A DNA stretch of 32,081 nucleotides from Crocinitomicaceae bacterium (GCA_022448165.1 JAKVAS010000008.1:1-32081), one strand, 5' to 3'. Shown: positions 14,601 through 24,003, counted from the stretch's first letter. Made by a program: numbers and translations. The notes: generated by a model from the letters alone, not told the origin.

Positions 14601-16404
14601 ATCGCGACTTAGAATACCCCTTCGATTTTGCGTCAAAAGTTCCAGCGTAAATATCGCGAATATGATCAGACAACCCTAAATAAGTTGCAGGATTACTTCT
14701 AGGTGTTTTCCCTATTGGCGTATGATCAATAAAAATCAATTTATTAACCAACTCAACATTCATATGCTCTTTCAACTTCGTTGACGTCTCTATTTCCAAC
14801 CCTAAATGCTCTCGAACTACCTTCAACAAAGTTCCTTTAACCAAGCTAGATTTTCCCGCTCCTGACCTTCCACTAACGATATTGAGCATGCCCAATTGAA
14901 ACGTTACATCAACACGTTTTAAATTATTCTCAAAACATCCCAATAAGTTAATTGACGCTCCCTTCACTTTTTCCTTCGGTTCATCCTTTATAGTTCCCCC
15001 CTCCATTAAGGCCTTATAAGTAAGGCTTCTACTCCTCAAGGAGGACTCCTTGACAAACTGACATAACGAACCATTAAAGAGAACTTCGCCACCGTTTACA
15101 CCTGCTCTTGGCCCAATATCAATGATATGATCAGCACTTGCGATCGTATCTAAATCATGCTCCACAACGATAACCGTATTTCCACGCTTGACCAACCCTT
15201 TAAAATGGTGAATCATTCGTTGATTCTCTTCTGGGTGCAGCCCAATAGAAGGTTCATCAAATACATAAAGTACATCACTTAAAGATACCTCAATCTGATT
15301 TGCTACTCGAATTCGCTGAATTTCGCTAGCTGAAAGGGATTTTGCCGACCTTTCCAAAGAAAGGTGTCCCAAACCAAGATCCTCTAACAAATCAATTTGG
15401 CTTCTGATTTTTGCGACAATTTGTGTCCCAACCTCATTCCAATCATTAGATTTAATCCAAGCATTAAGTTCTGTCAAATCTAATGTTGTTAAATCATTAA
15501 TTGACCTTTCCTTCACTTTGACACTTAAGGCATCAACATTCAACCGTGCTCCATTACACTCTTCACAGTTAATTGAATGAACATATTTAAGAATATTTGC
15601 ATTTCTATCTCTTCGTAGAATATCCGACATAATTGAAATAATCCCTTTATAATATCCTTCTTCCCGAGGCTTAGCCTTTATTCCTGTCCACTTCAATCGA
15701 GATTCTAAGCTATGCTTACCGAAAGGAACCTTTATTTTATCACTTCCGTATAAAATCACATCTTTTTGTCTAGTCGTCAAATCATTCCATGCTATGTCAA
15801 CATTAAATCCTTCCGCTTCGCACACCTGATTCAGCACATCAATAGTTACTTGAGAATACATAATATAACCAGTGGGCAATGTCGGTGCTAGTGCTCCTTC
15901 ACGAATACTTCTTTCTGGAAACTGAACCAATCTATTTAAATCAATTCTCTCCTTACCTATTCCATTACACCGTTTACATTTCCCAATATCTGAATTAAAG
16001 GAAAATAGTGACCGTGAAAGTTCAATGTCCCTCTTAGATCTCCCTACTCTAGCAAACAGCAAACGTAACAAATCATATAAATCAGATATTGTCCCAACCG
16101 TTGAGCGTGCATGCATCCCTGTTGTTTTTTGGCCAATAACGATCACTGGTGAAAGTCCCTCAATCGTATCAACATCTGGACGATTTAATTTCCCCATAAA
16201 TTGCCGAGCAAAAGAAGGCATTGTTTCAAAATATCGGCGTTGACCTTCCTTAGCTAACACATCAAAAATCAAACTTGATTTACCCGAACCAGAGACTCCA
16301 GAAACCACAATAAACTTATTGTGTGGAATATTCACTGAAATATTTTTCAAGTTATTGGCCTTTGCACCTTTAATTACAATTTCTGAATGTTTTTTTGAGG
16401 TCAT
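11635..16404 (-). CDS. Tandem (double-length) UvrA-like ATPase with four ABC domains
   Basis: 1589 residues, about twice a UvrA2-type protein. Walker A motifs (GxSGxGKSS) are at about 36-44, 511-519, 842-850 and 1319-1327; zinc-type Cys pairs (CKRC, CEEC; CEQC, CETC; CPEC, CECC; CVTC, CDSC) mark four UvrA modules. After LLRLLFARVG and SFRLLYSRIA the chain goes straight to the next zinc motif, so both halves lack the UvrB-binding domain of true UvrA, as in UvrA2/DrrC relatives. The C-terminal half has intact signatures (LSGGERQR, LSGGEAQR), Walker B (VLDEPT, LFDEPS) and switch His. The N-terminal half has LSASE at 357 in domain 1, and in domain 2 IVEPS in place of DEPS and EQ in place of EH. 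It probably binds DNA as a built-in pair, in protection from DNA damage or intercalating compounds; canonical UvrABC excision is unlikely. Confidence 0.87.
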   Translation of the reverse strand: MTSKKHSEIVIKGAKANNLKNISVNIPHNKFIVVSGVSGSGKSSLIFDVLAKEGQRRYFETMPSFARQFMGKLNRPDVDTIEGLSPVIVIGQKTTGMHARSTVGTISDLYDLLRLLFARVGRSKRDIELSRSLFSFNSDIGKCKRCNGIGKERIDLNRLVQFPERSIREGALAPTLPTGYIMYSQVTIDVLNQVCEAEGFNVDIAWNDLTTRQKDVILYGSDKIKVPFGKHSLESRLKWTGIKAKPREEGYYKGIISIMSDILRRDRNANILKYVHSINCEECNGARLNVDALSVKVKERSINDLTTLDLTELNAWIKSNDWNEVGTQIVAKIRSQIDLLEDLGLGHLSLERSAKSLSASEIQRIRVANQIEVSLSDVLYVFDEPSIGLHPEENQRMIHHFKGLVKRGNTVIVVEHDLDTIASADHIIDIGPRAGVNGGEVLFNGSLCQFVKESSLRSRSLTYKALMEGGTIKDEPKEKVKGASINLLGCFENNLKRVDVTFQLGMLNIVSGRSGAGKSSLVKGTLLKVVREHLGLEIETSTKLKEHMNVELVNKLIFIDHTPIGKTPRSNPATYLGLSDHIRDIYAGTFDAKSKGYSKSRFSFNNKGGRCEQCQGAGKTQIGMHFLGNVDLLCETCNGDRFNKETLEIKYKGLSIADVYKLSVNEAIRLFSDERKVLKGLNILQEIGLGYLTLGQSSTTLSGGEAQRIKIANQLQKKDTGDTLFVIVEPSVGLHHEDIKTLMNLFERIKEKGNTIVCVEQSEIIIGWSDWHIELGSKSGRNGGEIIYQGKPKPQRKKYALNQKESIVINREKEIALTGVTTHSLKNVDVRFPKNKLTVVTGLSGSGKSSLVYDTLFSEAKARFSESLSTYNRSFIHQNNEAEIFSCKGLGPAIGVNRRVGNPSKRSTVGTLSGVYDSFRLLYSRIAQQEGKKISAQHYSFNHHLGACPECQGLGVQLTCDPDKIIINPQKTVLEGAISSKKGIRYYGDLNGQFMATLREVALQYDWNLQLPWTELKNEVKNKILYGTGDLEWNVTWNYTTKSSTGVQSLTAKWMGFCNYIDDEYQRKLNNKNIKDLEDLLHEVPCECCKGSRLKKDLLTTTFLGMGIHEVSQMPITSCLKLIEDLSIEKNRVIIAISETIIPMVKASLKTMIDLGLGYLSLNRSVKTLSGGERQRVTLAGQTSAHLFGVTYVLDEPTIGLDQRQVKVLIDVLRKIVSNGNTVIVVEHDQTFIENADYLVEMGPLAGKLGGEVVFQGELQEIDQCPNSVTYRLLNEPMLQQVSKTNKKEGRFGVKGAFINNLKNIDVLFSLGRMTAITGVSGSGKSSLMKGVLHASWLKKRAVGCESIEGFEQFETVLLIDQEALIGGRLTTPVSYTGILDKIKTIFSKTDEAKISSLKKADFSYQSKKGKCVTCGGNGKVKTSMDFMSDCWLPCDSCKGLRYSRLILACKLDDYSIGEVLQMTIDEACLFFKDEMLVEMLNVLQKVGIGHLQLGQAGNTLSGGEAQRLKLATALVEKRKGTTLYLFDEPSTGLHYFDIIHLMKVFKSIVDNGDTIIFVEHNRALIEQADELVELGPGSGQIGGELICN

Positions 16405-16464
16405 GAGGTGAAATTAGTGAAATGATCTTGGAGAAGAATTCTAAATTTAATCAAACGACAAAGC

Positions 16465-16485
16465 CTTGATCGAAATTCAATCAAG
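16465..16485. repeat. Near-perfect palindrome between TrmH and UvrA-like genes
   Basis: CTTGATCGAA (16465-16474), one base, TTCAATCAAG (16476-16485): 9 of 10 positions pair. No T-run follows on the minus strand, so an operator for the UvrA-like gene or a weak processing hairpin is more likely than a terminator. Confidence 0.35.
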
Positions 16486-16497
16486 ACTACCGAAATT

Positions 16498-16959
16498 CTA
16501 ACCTAATTTATTCACACGATCAAAAACCACCAAACTTCCAGCAACTGCAACATTTAGGGAACTATCTCCTGGCAATTCGATTAGTTCGTGACACTGCTCC
16601 TTAATTTCCTTCGGCAAACCATTATCTTCTGAACCGAGTAAATAAATTGCCCTACAATGATGCTCATATTCCTTAATTGAAATCGACGTTTTGTCTTGTT
16701 CAATTCCAACTAAACGACAACTATATGGCAAACTTGAACGAAAACTATCAAAGCTATCAAACTGAAACAATGGAATTTTTGACCAAACCTTCAAAACATC
16801 CGATGATTGCTTTTTGTACTTCGCGTCAATAAGAAAGATATAATCCGCCCCAAGAACATATGCAGTTCTCCAAAGGCTTCCAATATTCTCAGCTGTTTTC
16901 GGACGAAATACCCCAATGCCAAAATAACGCTCTTCGCTGATTGGCCATTTTCTGCGCAT
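16498..16959 (-). CDS. TrmH/SpoU-family RNA 2'-O-methyltransferase
   Basis: 153 residues, a minimal SPOUT methyltransferase without an N-terminal RNA-binding extension, like TrmL. The three SpoU motifs are visible: motif 1 AENIGSLWRTA (about 24-34), motif 2 IYLLGSEDNGLPKEI (about 109-123), and motif 3 IELPGDSSLNVAVAGSLVVF (about 131-150), which form the knotted S-adenosylmethionine site. The substrate is probably a tRNA or rRNA ribose. It begins 19 bases after the lepA stop on the same strand, so it is likely cotranscribed with lepA. Which nucleotide it modifies cannot be read from the sequence. Confidence 0.87.
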   Translation of the reverse strand: MRRKWPISEERYFGIGVFRPKTAENIGSLWRTAYVLGADYIFLIDAKYKKQSSDVLKVWSKIPLFQFDSFDSFRSSLPYSCRLVGIEQDKTSISIKEYEHHCRAIYLLGSEDNGLPKEIKEQCHELIELPGDSSLNVAVAGSLVVFDRVNKLG

Positions 16960-16978
16960 TTACGATAAATCTATACGG

Positions 16979-18775
16979 TTAATCGTTCAGTTTCAAAACT
17001 GCTAAGAAAGCTTCCTGCGGAATCTCTACACGACCAACTTGACGCATACGTTTCTTTCCTGCTTTTTGCTTTTCTAATAACTTACGTTTACGTGAGATAT
17101 CTCCACCATAACATTTCGCAGTTACATCTTTTCGCAACGCCTTAATTGTTTCACGAGCAACTACTTTTGCTCCAATTGCAGCCTGAACAGGTATTTCGAA
17201 CTGTTGACGTGGAATTAACTCCTTCAACTTTATACAAATCTTCTTTCCGAGATCATGCGCGTTACTTCTATGAACCAAAGCTGAAAGCGCATCTACCTGT
17301 TCTCCATTCAACAATAAGTCCAACTTCACAAGATCCGATTTACGGTAACCAATTGGATGATAATCAAACGATGCATAGCCTCTTGAAACCGATTTCAAAC
17401 GATCATAAAAATCAAATACAATTTCTCCTAGAGGCATTTCAAATGAAATCTCTACGCGGTCCTGCGTCAAGTAAACCTGATTTGTTAACTCACCCCGCTT
17501 GTCAATGCATAAGTTCATAATTTGTCCAACATAATCAGACTTAGTAATTACCTGCGCTTTGATATAAGGCTCTTCCAAAAACTCCATTTTTGAAGGATCA
17601 GGAAGTTCAGATGGATTATTCACGATAATCGCTACATCTGGTGTTTTTCTCATGTATGCTTTATACGACACGTTAGGAACAGTCGTGATCACAGTCATAT
17701 TAAACTCGCGCTCTAAACGCTCTTGGATGATCTCCATGTGAAGCATTCCAAGGAATCCACAACGGAATCCAAATCCCAAAGCAGCAGATGATTCTGGCTC
17801 AAATACGAGTGAAGAATCATTCAATTGCAACTTCTCCATTGAATATCGAAGCTCTTCATAGTCGTCAGTATCCACAGGATAAATTCCAGCAAAGACCATT
17901 GGTTTAACATCCTCAAACCCTTGAATAGCCTCAGCACAAGGATTAGCAACATTTGTGATTGTATCTCCAACTTTCACCTCTTCAGCGCGCTTAATTCCAG
18001 ATATAATATATCCGACATCTCCAGCTTTTACTTCTTTTCTTGGTGATAAATCCATTTTTAGAATTCCGACTTCCTCTGCACCATAATCCTTCCCAGTATT
18101 GAAGAAACGAATTTTTTCCCCCTTTCGGATAATTCCATTTTTCACACGGAAATAAGCAATAATCCCTCTAAATGGATTGAATACTGAATCGAAAATCATT
18201 GCTTCCAATGGAGCTTCCTCATTTCCTTCTGGAGCAGGAACTCTATTTACAACAGCTTCTAAAATTGCCTCAACTCCCAAGCCTGTTTTTCCTGAAGCAG
18301 GAATTACATCTTCAGGATCACAACCAATCAAATCAACAATTTGATCTGTTACTTCATCTGGCATTGCACCAGGTAAGTCCATTTTATTTAAAATTGGAAT
18401 AATTTCCAAATCGTGCTCTAGGGCTAAATATAAATTCGATATCGTTTGCGCCTCAATACCTTGAGAAGCATCAACAATTAATAATGCTCCTTCACAAGCT
18501 GCAATTGAACGAGATACTTCATACGAAAAATCCACATGTCCAGGAGTGTCTATCAAGTTCAAAACGTACTCCGTTCCTTCGTATGCATAATTCATTTGAA
18601 TCGCATGACTCTTGATCGTGATACCTCGCTCCCGCTCAATATCCATATCATCTAGAGCCTGATTCTGCATATCTCGATCAGAAATAGTCCCTGTTGTTTG
18701 AAGGAGTCGATCAGCAAGAGTACTTTTCCCGTGATCAATATGTGCAATAATGCAAAAATTTCGAATGTTCTTCAT
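16979..18775 (-). CDS. lepA: Elongation factor 4 (LepA), ribosome back-translocase GTPase
   Basis: 598 residues from the ATG at 18775, the usual LepA length. Domains: GTPase with AHIDHGKST (P-loop), [10 protein letters not shown] (switch I), [12 protein letters not shown] (switch II) and NKMDLPGA, then the EF-G-like domains II, III and V, and the LepA-specific C-terminal domain ([18 protein letters not shown]-type region near [16 protein letters not shown]). LepA binds the ribosome and acts in translation under stress or in initiation. An upstream TTG codon at 18814 extends the frame by 13 residues, but it lies inside the predicted -7 box, and the shorter start gives the conserved [16 protein letters not shown] beginning. 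The gene is 73 bases downstream of leuS with its own promoter. Confidence 0.96.
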   Translation of the reverse strand: MKNIRNFCIIAHIDHGKSTLADRLLQTTGTISDRDMQNQALDDMDIERERGITIKSHAIQMNYAYEGTEYVLNLIDTPGHVDFSYEVSRSIAACEGALLIVDASQGIEAQTISNLYLALEHDLEIIPILNKMDLPGAMPDEVTDQIVDLIGCDPEDVIPASGKTGLGVEAILEAVVNRVPAPEGNEEAPLEAMIFDSVFNPFRGIIAYFRVKNGIIRKGEKIRFFNTGKDYGAEEVGILKMDLSPRKEVKAGDVGYIISGIKRAEEVKVGDTITNVANPCAEAIQGFEDVKPMVFAGIYPVDTDDYEELRYSMEKLQLNDSSLVFEPESSAALGFGFRCGFLGMLHMEIIQERLEREFNMTVITTVPNVSYKAYMRKTPDVAIIVNNPSELPDPSKMEFLEEPYIKAQVITKSDYVGQIMNLCIDKRGELTNQVYLTQDRVEISFEMPLGEIVFDFYDRLKSVSRGYASFDYHPIGYRKSDLVKLDLLLNGEQVDALSALVHRSNAHDLGKKICIKLKELIPRQQFEIPVQAAIGAKVVARETIKALRKDVTAKCYGGDISRKRKLLEKQKAGKKRMRQVGRVEIPQEAFLAVLKLND

Positions 18776-18811
18776 ACCTAGAGTGCGTAATAATTTATGC
18801 CAAAACGCCCA

Positions 18812-18839
18812 CAAAAGTACGGGAATTTATCGAGATCAA
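18812..18839 (-). promoter_or_regulatory. Promoter of lepA
   Basis: On the minus strand TTG (18839-18837), 17 bases, then TACTTTTG (18819-18812): a good fit to TTG-N17-20-TAnnTTTG. The start near 18807 leaves a leader of about 32 bases to the ATG at 18775. Confidence 0.65.
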
Positions 18840-18848
18840 CTACTCATT

Positions 18849-21635
18849 TCAGATTACGATGTTTACAATCTTTCCTGGAACGACTATCACTTTTTTAGGT
18901 GCCTTTCCCTCTAACCACTTTTGCGCTTGCTCATTCGCCAATACTTCTTTTTCAATATCGTCCTTCGAAAGGTTCGTTGGCAACTCTAATTTGAATCGCA
19001 TTTTTCCATTAAAAGAAACAGGGTATCCAAAATTAGCTTCTACCAAGTGTTCTTTATTGAACACTGGAAATTTCGCTATCCCAACAGTTCCTGGTTCATT
19101 TCCAAGCTTCACCCAAAGCTCTTCAGAAATATGCGGAGCATAAGGTGAAAGTAAAACAACTAGATCCTTGATAATTGCTTTATTATTGCATTTTTGATCC
19201 GTTAATTCATTCACACAAATCATAAAGTTCGAAACCCCTGTATTGAATGAAAAACGTTCTAAATCATCCCCTATCTTCTTAATCGTTTTATGTAAAGTCT
19301 TCAAGGCATCCTTTGAAGGTGCCTCTTCACTTAAAGCTACATTTCCGTCCTTATCATGCATTAACCTCCAAAGCTTACGTAAGAAATTATGCACCCCATT
19401 AATTCCTTTTGTATCCCATGGTTTACTTTGTTCCAATGGACCAAGAAACATCTCGTACATACGTAAAGTATCTGCTCCATACCTTTCACACAACACATCG
19501 GGATTCACTACATTATACCAACGCTTTGACATTTTATCCACCTCACGCTTCACAATAATTTTCCCCTCTTCATTCTTAACCAAATCAATCGATTCAAATT
19601 GTGGCTGCCATTTTCTTAATTCGTTAAGAGCTATCGATTCATCATCATTAACCAAATCAATTAAAATCTTTACTTGACGATAATTAGAATCCTCCCCTTT
19701 TTTAATGAGGTCATATGAATATAGCTTCCCGTCTTCTTTTCCTATAAATGCAATGGCAGATTTTCCTAAAATCATCCCTTGATTAATCATCTTTTGGAAT
19801 GGTTCATTAAATGGAATATAATCTAAATCATTTAAAAATTTAGTCCAGAAACGAGCATACAACAAGTGACCAGTTGCGTGTTCAGCCCCACCTATGTACA
19901 AATCAACATTTTGCCAATAATCGACCTTTTCTTTCGCAACGAATTCATCTTCATTTTTAGGGTCCATATATCGCAAGAAATACCATGAGCTTCCTGCCCA
20001 ACCAGGCATCGTATTATACTCCATACGATCTCCTTCGAAATAATTCCAAGCATCATCCTCCGCTCTTGCTAATGGTGGCTCACCATCCTCAGTTGGAAGA
20101 TATTTATCGACTTCTGGAAGTGTAACTGGTAAATTTTCATCCGATACCAATTGAGGAACTTCGTCTTTGTAAGATATCGGAAACGGCTCTCCCCAATACC
20201 GTTGACGGGAGAACACAGCGTCTCTCAAACGATAATTTGTTTGCCCTTCTCCAATTCCACGTTGTTGAATCTCGTGAATTGCCCTTTTTATTGCCTTTTT
20301 TGCAGGCAAATCATTTAAGAAGTCTGAATTTGCAATTACTGAATCCTTCTCAGTATATGCCGCTTCAGAAATATCAATGTCTTTAAAAATATTCTTTATC
20401 TCAATATCAAAATGCTTGGCAAAATCCCAATCGCGCTGATCTCCACAAGGGACTGCCATTACAGCTCCTGTTCCGTATGAAGCCAACACATAATCTCCAA
20501 TCCAAATCTGAACTTTATCTCCGGTAAATGGATGCAATGCATATCCTCCGGTAAATTGCCCAGAGATATTCTTAACATCTGCTTGCCTATCACGTTCAGA
20601 CTTTAATGAGGCATTATGTTTATATTCCTCAACCCCAGCCTTGTATTCTTTCGTAGTAATTTCGTCAACATATGGATGTTCCGGCGCCAACACCATGAAT
20701 GAAACGCCATAAATTGTATCAGGACGCGTTGTAAAGACCTCAATCTTTTTATCTGAGTCAACCACATCAAACTTCACCGAAGCTCCTTGAGATTTTCCGA
20801 TCCAATTGCGCTGCATGTCTTTTATTGAATCCGTCCAATCAATTGTATCCAGCCCTGTCAATAAGCGTTCTGCATAGGCCTTAATTCTCATTGACCATTG
20901 ACGCATCAACTTTTGCTCTACTGGATGACCTCCGCGTTCTGACAGGCCATTTACTACCTCATCATTCGCGAGTACCGTTCCTAATTCTGCGCACCAATTC
21001 ACCCATGAGTCAGCCAAATAGGTCAATCGATAAGACATCAACACCTTCTGCTGCTCTTTTGCGGACATTGCTCCCCATTCACTCGCACTGAAAACTCCTT
21101 CAAAATCGTGCTCAGCATGTACAGCTTTGTTACCATTTTCTTCGAACTCAGCAATCAGCAGAGAAATTCGTTCAGCTTTATCCGTTTTCTTATTATACCA
21201 GCAATCGAATAATTGTTTAAAAATCCACTGTGTCCACTTATAGTACTCTGGAGATGATGTTCTTACTTCGCGATCCCAATCGAAAGAAAAACCAATTTTA
21301 TCCAATTGCTCACGATAACGCGCAACATTTTCCTCTGTAGTAATTCTTGGGTGCTGCCCTGTTTGGATTGCATACTGCTCAGCAGGAAGTCCAAAGGAAT
21401 CATAACCCATTGGATGCAAGACATTGAATCCTTGCAAACGTTTATAGCGAGCATAAATATCAGAAGCAATATATCCGAGTGGATGCCCAACATGCAACCC
21501 AGCTCCAGATGGATAAGGAAACATATCTAAGACATAATACTTAGGTTTATCTGTTACCTCTTCAGTTTTGAAAGTTTTGTGCTTTGCCCAAAATGCTCTC
21601 CAACTAGCTTCTATCTCTTGAAAATTATACTCCAT
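18849..21635 (-). CDS. leuS: Leucyl-tRNA synthetase
   Basis: 928 residues, bacterial-type LeuRS that charges tRNA-Leu. The class I HIGH motif is in YPSGAGLHVGHPLGY (HVGH at 48-51), the editing domain follows at about 225-420 with VFTTRPDTIYGVSF, and the second active-site motif is KMSKR at 701-705 (Arg replaces the last Ser of KMSKS, which I recall from other Bacteroidota LeuRS). The C-terminal anticodon-binding and Leu-specific domains end with PKKVIVVPGKIVNIVI. It is the first gene of the long minus-strand run and has its own promoter; the TPR kinase gene diverges from it. Confidence 0.97.
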   Translation of the reverse strand: MEYNFQEIEASWRAFWAKHKTFKTEEVTDKPKYYVLDMFPYPSGAGLHVGHPLGYIASDIYARYKRLQGFNVLHPMGYDSFGLPAEQYAIQTGQHPRITTEENVARYREQLDKIGFSFDWDREVRTSSPEYYKWTQWIFKQLFDCWYNKKTDKAERISLLIAEFEENGNKAVHAEHDFEGVFSASEWGAMSAKEQQKVLMSYRLTYLADSWVNWCAELGTVLANDEVVNGLSERGGHPVEQKLMRQWSMRIKAYAERLLTGLDTIDWTDSIKDMQRNWIGKSQGASVKFDVVDSDKKIEVFTTRPDTIYGVSFMVLAPEHPYVDEITTKEYKAGVEEYKHNASLKSERDRQADVKNISGQFTGGYALHPFTGDKVQIWIGDYVLASYGTGAVMAVPCGDQRDWDFAKHFDIEIKNIFKDIDISEAAYTEKDSVIANSDFLNDLPAKKAIKRAIHEIQQRGIGEGQTNYRLRDAVFSRQRYWGEPFPISYKDEVPQLVSDENLPVTLPEVDKYLPTEDGEPPLARAEDDAWNYFEGDRMEYNTMPGWAGSSWYFLRYMDPKNEDEFVAKEKVDYWQNVDLYIGGAEHATGHLLYARFWTKFLNDLDYIPFNEPFQKMINQGMILGKSAIAFIGKEDGKLYSYDLIKKGEDSNYRQVKILIDLVNDDESIALNELRKWQPQFESIDLVKNEEGKIIVKREVDKMSKRWYNVVNPDVLCERYGADTLRMYEMFLGPLEQSKPWDTKGINGVHNFLRKLWRLMHDKDGNVALSEEAPSKDALKTLHKTIKKIGDDLERFSFNTGVSNFMICVNELTDQKCNNKAIIKDLVVLLSPYAPHISEELWVKLGNEPGTVGIAKFPVFNKEHLVEANFGYPVSFNGKMRFKLELPTNLSKDDIEKEVLANEQAQKWLEGKAPKKVIVVPGKIVNIVI

Positions 21636-21661
21636 CTCTACTCAAAAAAATCATGAAGTTG

Positions 21662-21690
21662 CAAAGATAGCTAAATGACACAAATCAAAA
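21662..21690 (-). promoter_or_regulatory. Promoter of leuS
   Basis: On the minus strand TTTTG (21690-21686), 16 bases, TATCTTTG (21669-21662). Predicted start near 21657, leader about 22 bases. No T-box or other leader element is seen. Confidence 0.6.
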
Positions 21691-21774
21691 CCGCAATCTA
21701 CACATGGTTTTAATTAATCTTTTTCCATCATAAAACCCATGTCTTGAAACATAAAAATTTTACTTTTACTAAAG

Positions 21775-23994
21775 ATGAGTTTCTTTAATCGATATTTAGC
21801 ATTGTTCTTTTTGGTCTTCTGCCTTTTTACGGCAAGCAATTGTTATGGTCAGCAATCCCGAGAAGAACAGTTAATACGTGCCTACGAAGCAGAACCTCAA
21901 TCTAAAAAGAAATTCAAACGGCTCATGGCCTTAGGGGAATATTACAAAGAATCTAATATTCATTTAGCGGACTCTATACAACATATCATCCTATCTGAAA
22001 GTCGAAATTTCGAGGATTCACTTCGGTTCAACGCGTTATTTTTTAGTGCCGAAATAGCGGAATGTATGGGAGATCAAGATGAATACTTCAGAAAAATACT
22101 CGCTTGCCAACCCTTTATTAGTAAACTTAATTCGGATGACGTACTCTTTAAAGTATATCGTCATTTAGGATACTATCATAGTAGCATCCTAGAATCAGAA
22201 ACTGCAGACTTCTACCTTAATCTAGCCTTAAGAATAGCTAAGAAGAATCGAAGTAATGAAAAACTCTCCGAAGCCTATAACTACCTGGCGAAAAATTTCA
22301 TGATGCAAAACGAAAAGGACTCGTCCTTAATGTATGTGGAAAGAGCAATTCGATTTGGTCGACGAAATACAAACAAGACAATTTTGGCTAAAGCCTTTAA
22401 TACCCAAGCAGAGATTTATGATTTCTTTGGCCAAGTAGAGCTAAGTGTTGCCAAAAACCTTATCAGCTTAAAATTAGTAGAAGAAGTTCAAAACATCTAT
22501 CTGATCGCAAAACTATCAAGGGAAATAGGTCAAGAACAAGCATTAATACTAAACCTCGACGATGCCGAACTATATTTTAGACGATCATTAAAATATGCCA
22601 CCCAGATTCATGACTTTCGACAAATGGCCCTGGCATTATCCCATCTTGCTTCCGTTCAATTAAAACGTTCTCAATTTGAACTAGCTACAAAGAACGCTAA
22701 TCTAGCAATCAGTTATCTTTCTCAATTAAACGATGCAAACGGCCTTGGAAAAGTTCATAACATTTTAGGCATGGTCTACCAAGAACAACAAAATTATGAC
22801 GAGGCCTCAATTAATTTTAACAAAGCATTAGTCTATTACGAATCGAGTAAAAATCGGGAGAAAATTGCTGGAGTTTACCACAATGTAGGAACCGTTTTTA
22901 AGCAACAAGGAAAATATCGAAATGCGTTAAACTACTTAAATCGATCCATTGAGATTCGCTCAAAATTCGGTGCTAAAAATCAAATCTATAATACCTATCG
23001 AGTAATTGCAGACGTATATAAAGAGATCAATGACACCCAAAAGTCGATTGAATACCTAGAACTATACTTGAATTATATAGATAGCAACACAACTATACAG
23101 GCAGCAACAAAAATTGCCGAGCTAAGCGAGTCTTATCGTTCGGAACAACGTGAAAGATTAATTAATTCCCAAGCCGACTCTATCGAACGCGAGCGGCAAC
23201 GGAATTATGTCGCCAACACCAAGCTAGAAAACAGTCAATTGAAGAATAACTTTCAAATGTATATTATCATTGCATTTTTGATTATTATCATTTTAGCAGG
23301 GATAGTTCTATTTTACCGATGGAATCAGACAAAAATAAAACAAGAGCAAAAAGAAACAGAAATGTCTCAAAGGGTTTTAAGAGCCCAAATGAATCCACAT
23401 TTTGTCTTTAATGCTATGTCGGTTATCCAAAGTTACATCTACGAAAATGACATTGAGAACTCAACCAAATTCTTAGTTAACTTCTCTCGTCTTATGCGGT
23501 TAATCTTGGAAAATTCCCCAAAAGAATTCATCCCTATTCGGACCGAAATAGAAATTCTGCAAAAATATCTCGAAACACAAAAATTACGCTTTGAAGATCG
23601 CTTTCAATTTGAAATAGTTGCCGGAGATAGCGTTATGGATGAATTTGCAATTATCCCACCAATGATTACCCAACCATTTATTGAAAACTCAATAGAACAT
23701 GGTCAGCTGCATACAATCGAAGGGGGCTTCATTCGAGTTTTATTTGAGAAAAAAGATGACATGTTACACATTTCGATTCGAGACAACGGCATTGGAAGAA
23801 AAGCCTCTAGACTAAATAAGAAAAGCTCTGCTCATAAAAGTATGGCGATGGAAATAACTAGAGAACGAATTGATAATTTAAACAACAAATACAAGACAGA
23901 AGGTTATCTTACACTAGAAGATTTTGATAAAAAGAATGAAACTGGAACAAACGTTTTAATTTCATTACCTTACAATGTTGAACCAAACTCTTAA
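21775..23994 (+). CDS. TPR-containing LytS-type sensor histidine kinase
   Basis: 739 residues. A signal peptide (about 1-26) is followed by a periplasmic region of tetratricopeptide repeats (about 80-440; for example GKVHNILGMVYQEQQNYDEA and GVYHNVGTVFKQQGKYRNAL), a coiled coil, a membrane segment at 495-516 (MYIIIAFLIIIILAGIVLFY) and a cytoplasmic His_kinase/HATPase module. The phospho-acceptor is His542 in QMNPHFVFNAMSVIQ; the ATP site has PPMITQPFIENSIEHG and RDNGIGRKAS. This is the common Bacteroidota LytS-like design, in which TPRs sense or bind a periplasmic partner. The LytTR regulator begins 9 bases after its stop, so they form a two-component pair. Signal unknown. Confidence 0.92.
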   Translation: MSFFNRYLALFFLVFCLFTASNCYGQQSREEQLIRAYEAEPQSKKKFKRLMALGEYYKESNIHLADSIQHIILSESRNFEDSLRFNALFFSAEIAECMGDQDEYFRKILACQPFISKLNSDDVLFKVYRHLGYYHSSILESETADFYLNLALRIAKKNRSNEKLSEAYNYLAKNFMMQNEKDSSLMYVERAIRFGRRNTNKTILAKAFNTQAEIYDFFGQVELSVAKNLISLKLVEEVQNIYLIAKLSREIGQEQALILNLDDAELYFRRSLKYATQIHDFRQMALALSHLASVQLKRSQFELATKNANLAISYLSQLNDANGLGKVHNILGMVYQEQQNYDEASINFNKALVYYESSKNREKIAGVYHNVGTVFKQQGKYRNALNYLNRSIEIRSKFGAKNQIYNTYRVIADVYKEINDTQKSIEYLELYLNYIDSNTTIQAATKIAELSESYRSEQRERLINSQADSIERERQRNYVANTKLENSQLKNNFQMYIIIAFLIIIILAGIVLFYRWNQTKIKQEQKETEMSQRVLRAQMNPHFVFNAMSVIQSYIYENDIENSTKFLVNFSRLMRLILENSPKEFIPIRTEIEILQKYLETQKLRFEDRFQFEIVAGDSVMDEFAIIPPMITQPFIENSIEHGQLHTIEGGFIRVLFEKKDDMLHISIRDNGIGRKASRLNKKSSAHKSMAMEITRERIDNLNNKYKTEGYLTLEDFDKKNETGTNVLISLPYNVEPNS

Positions 23995-24003
23995 ACTAAC
24001 GCT

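Noticed and set aside
11635-16404. Double UvrA as an assembly artefact from a collapsed or joined duplicate
   Set aside because: The two halves differ in sequence throughout, including motif residues and spacer lengths, and the frame is open across the join.
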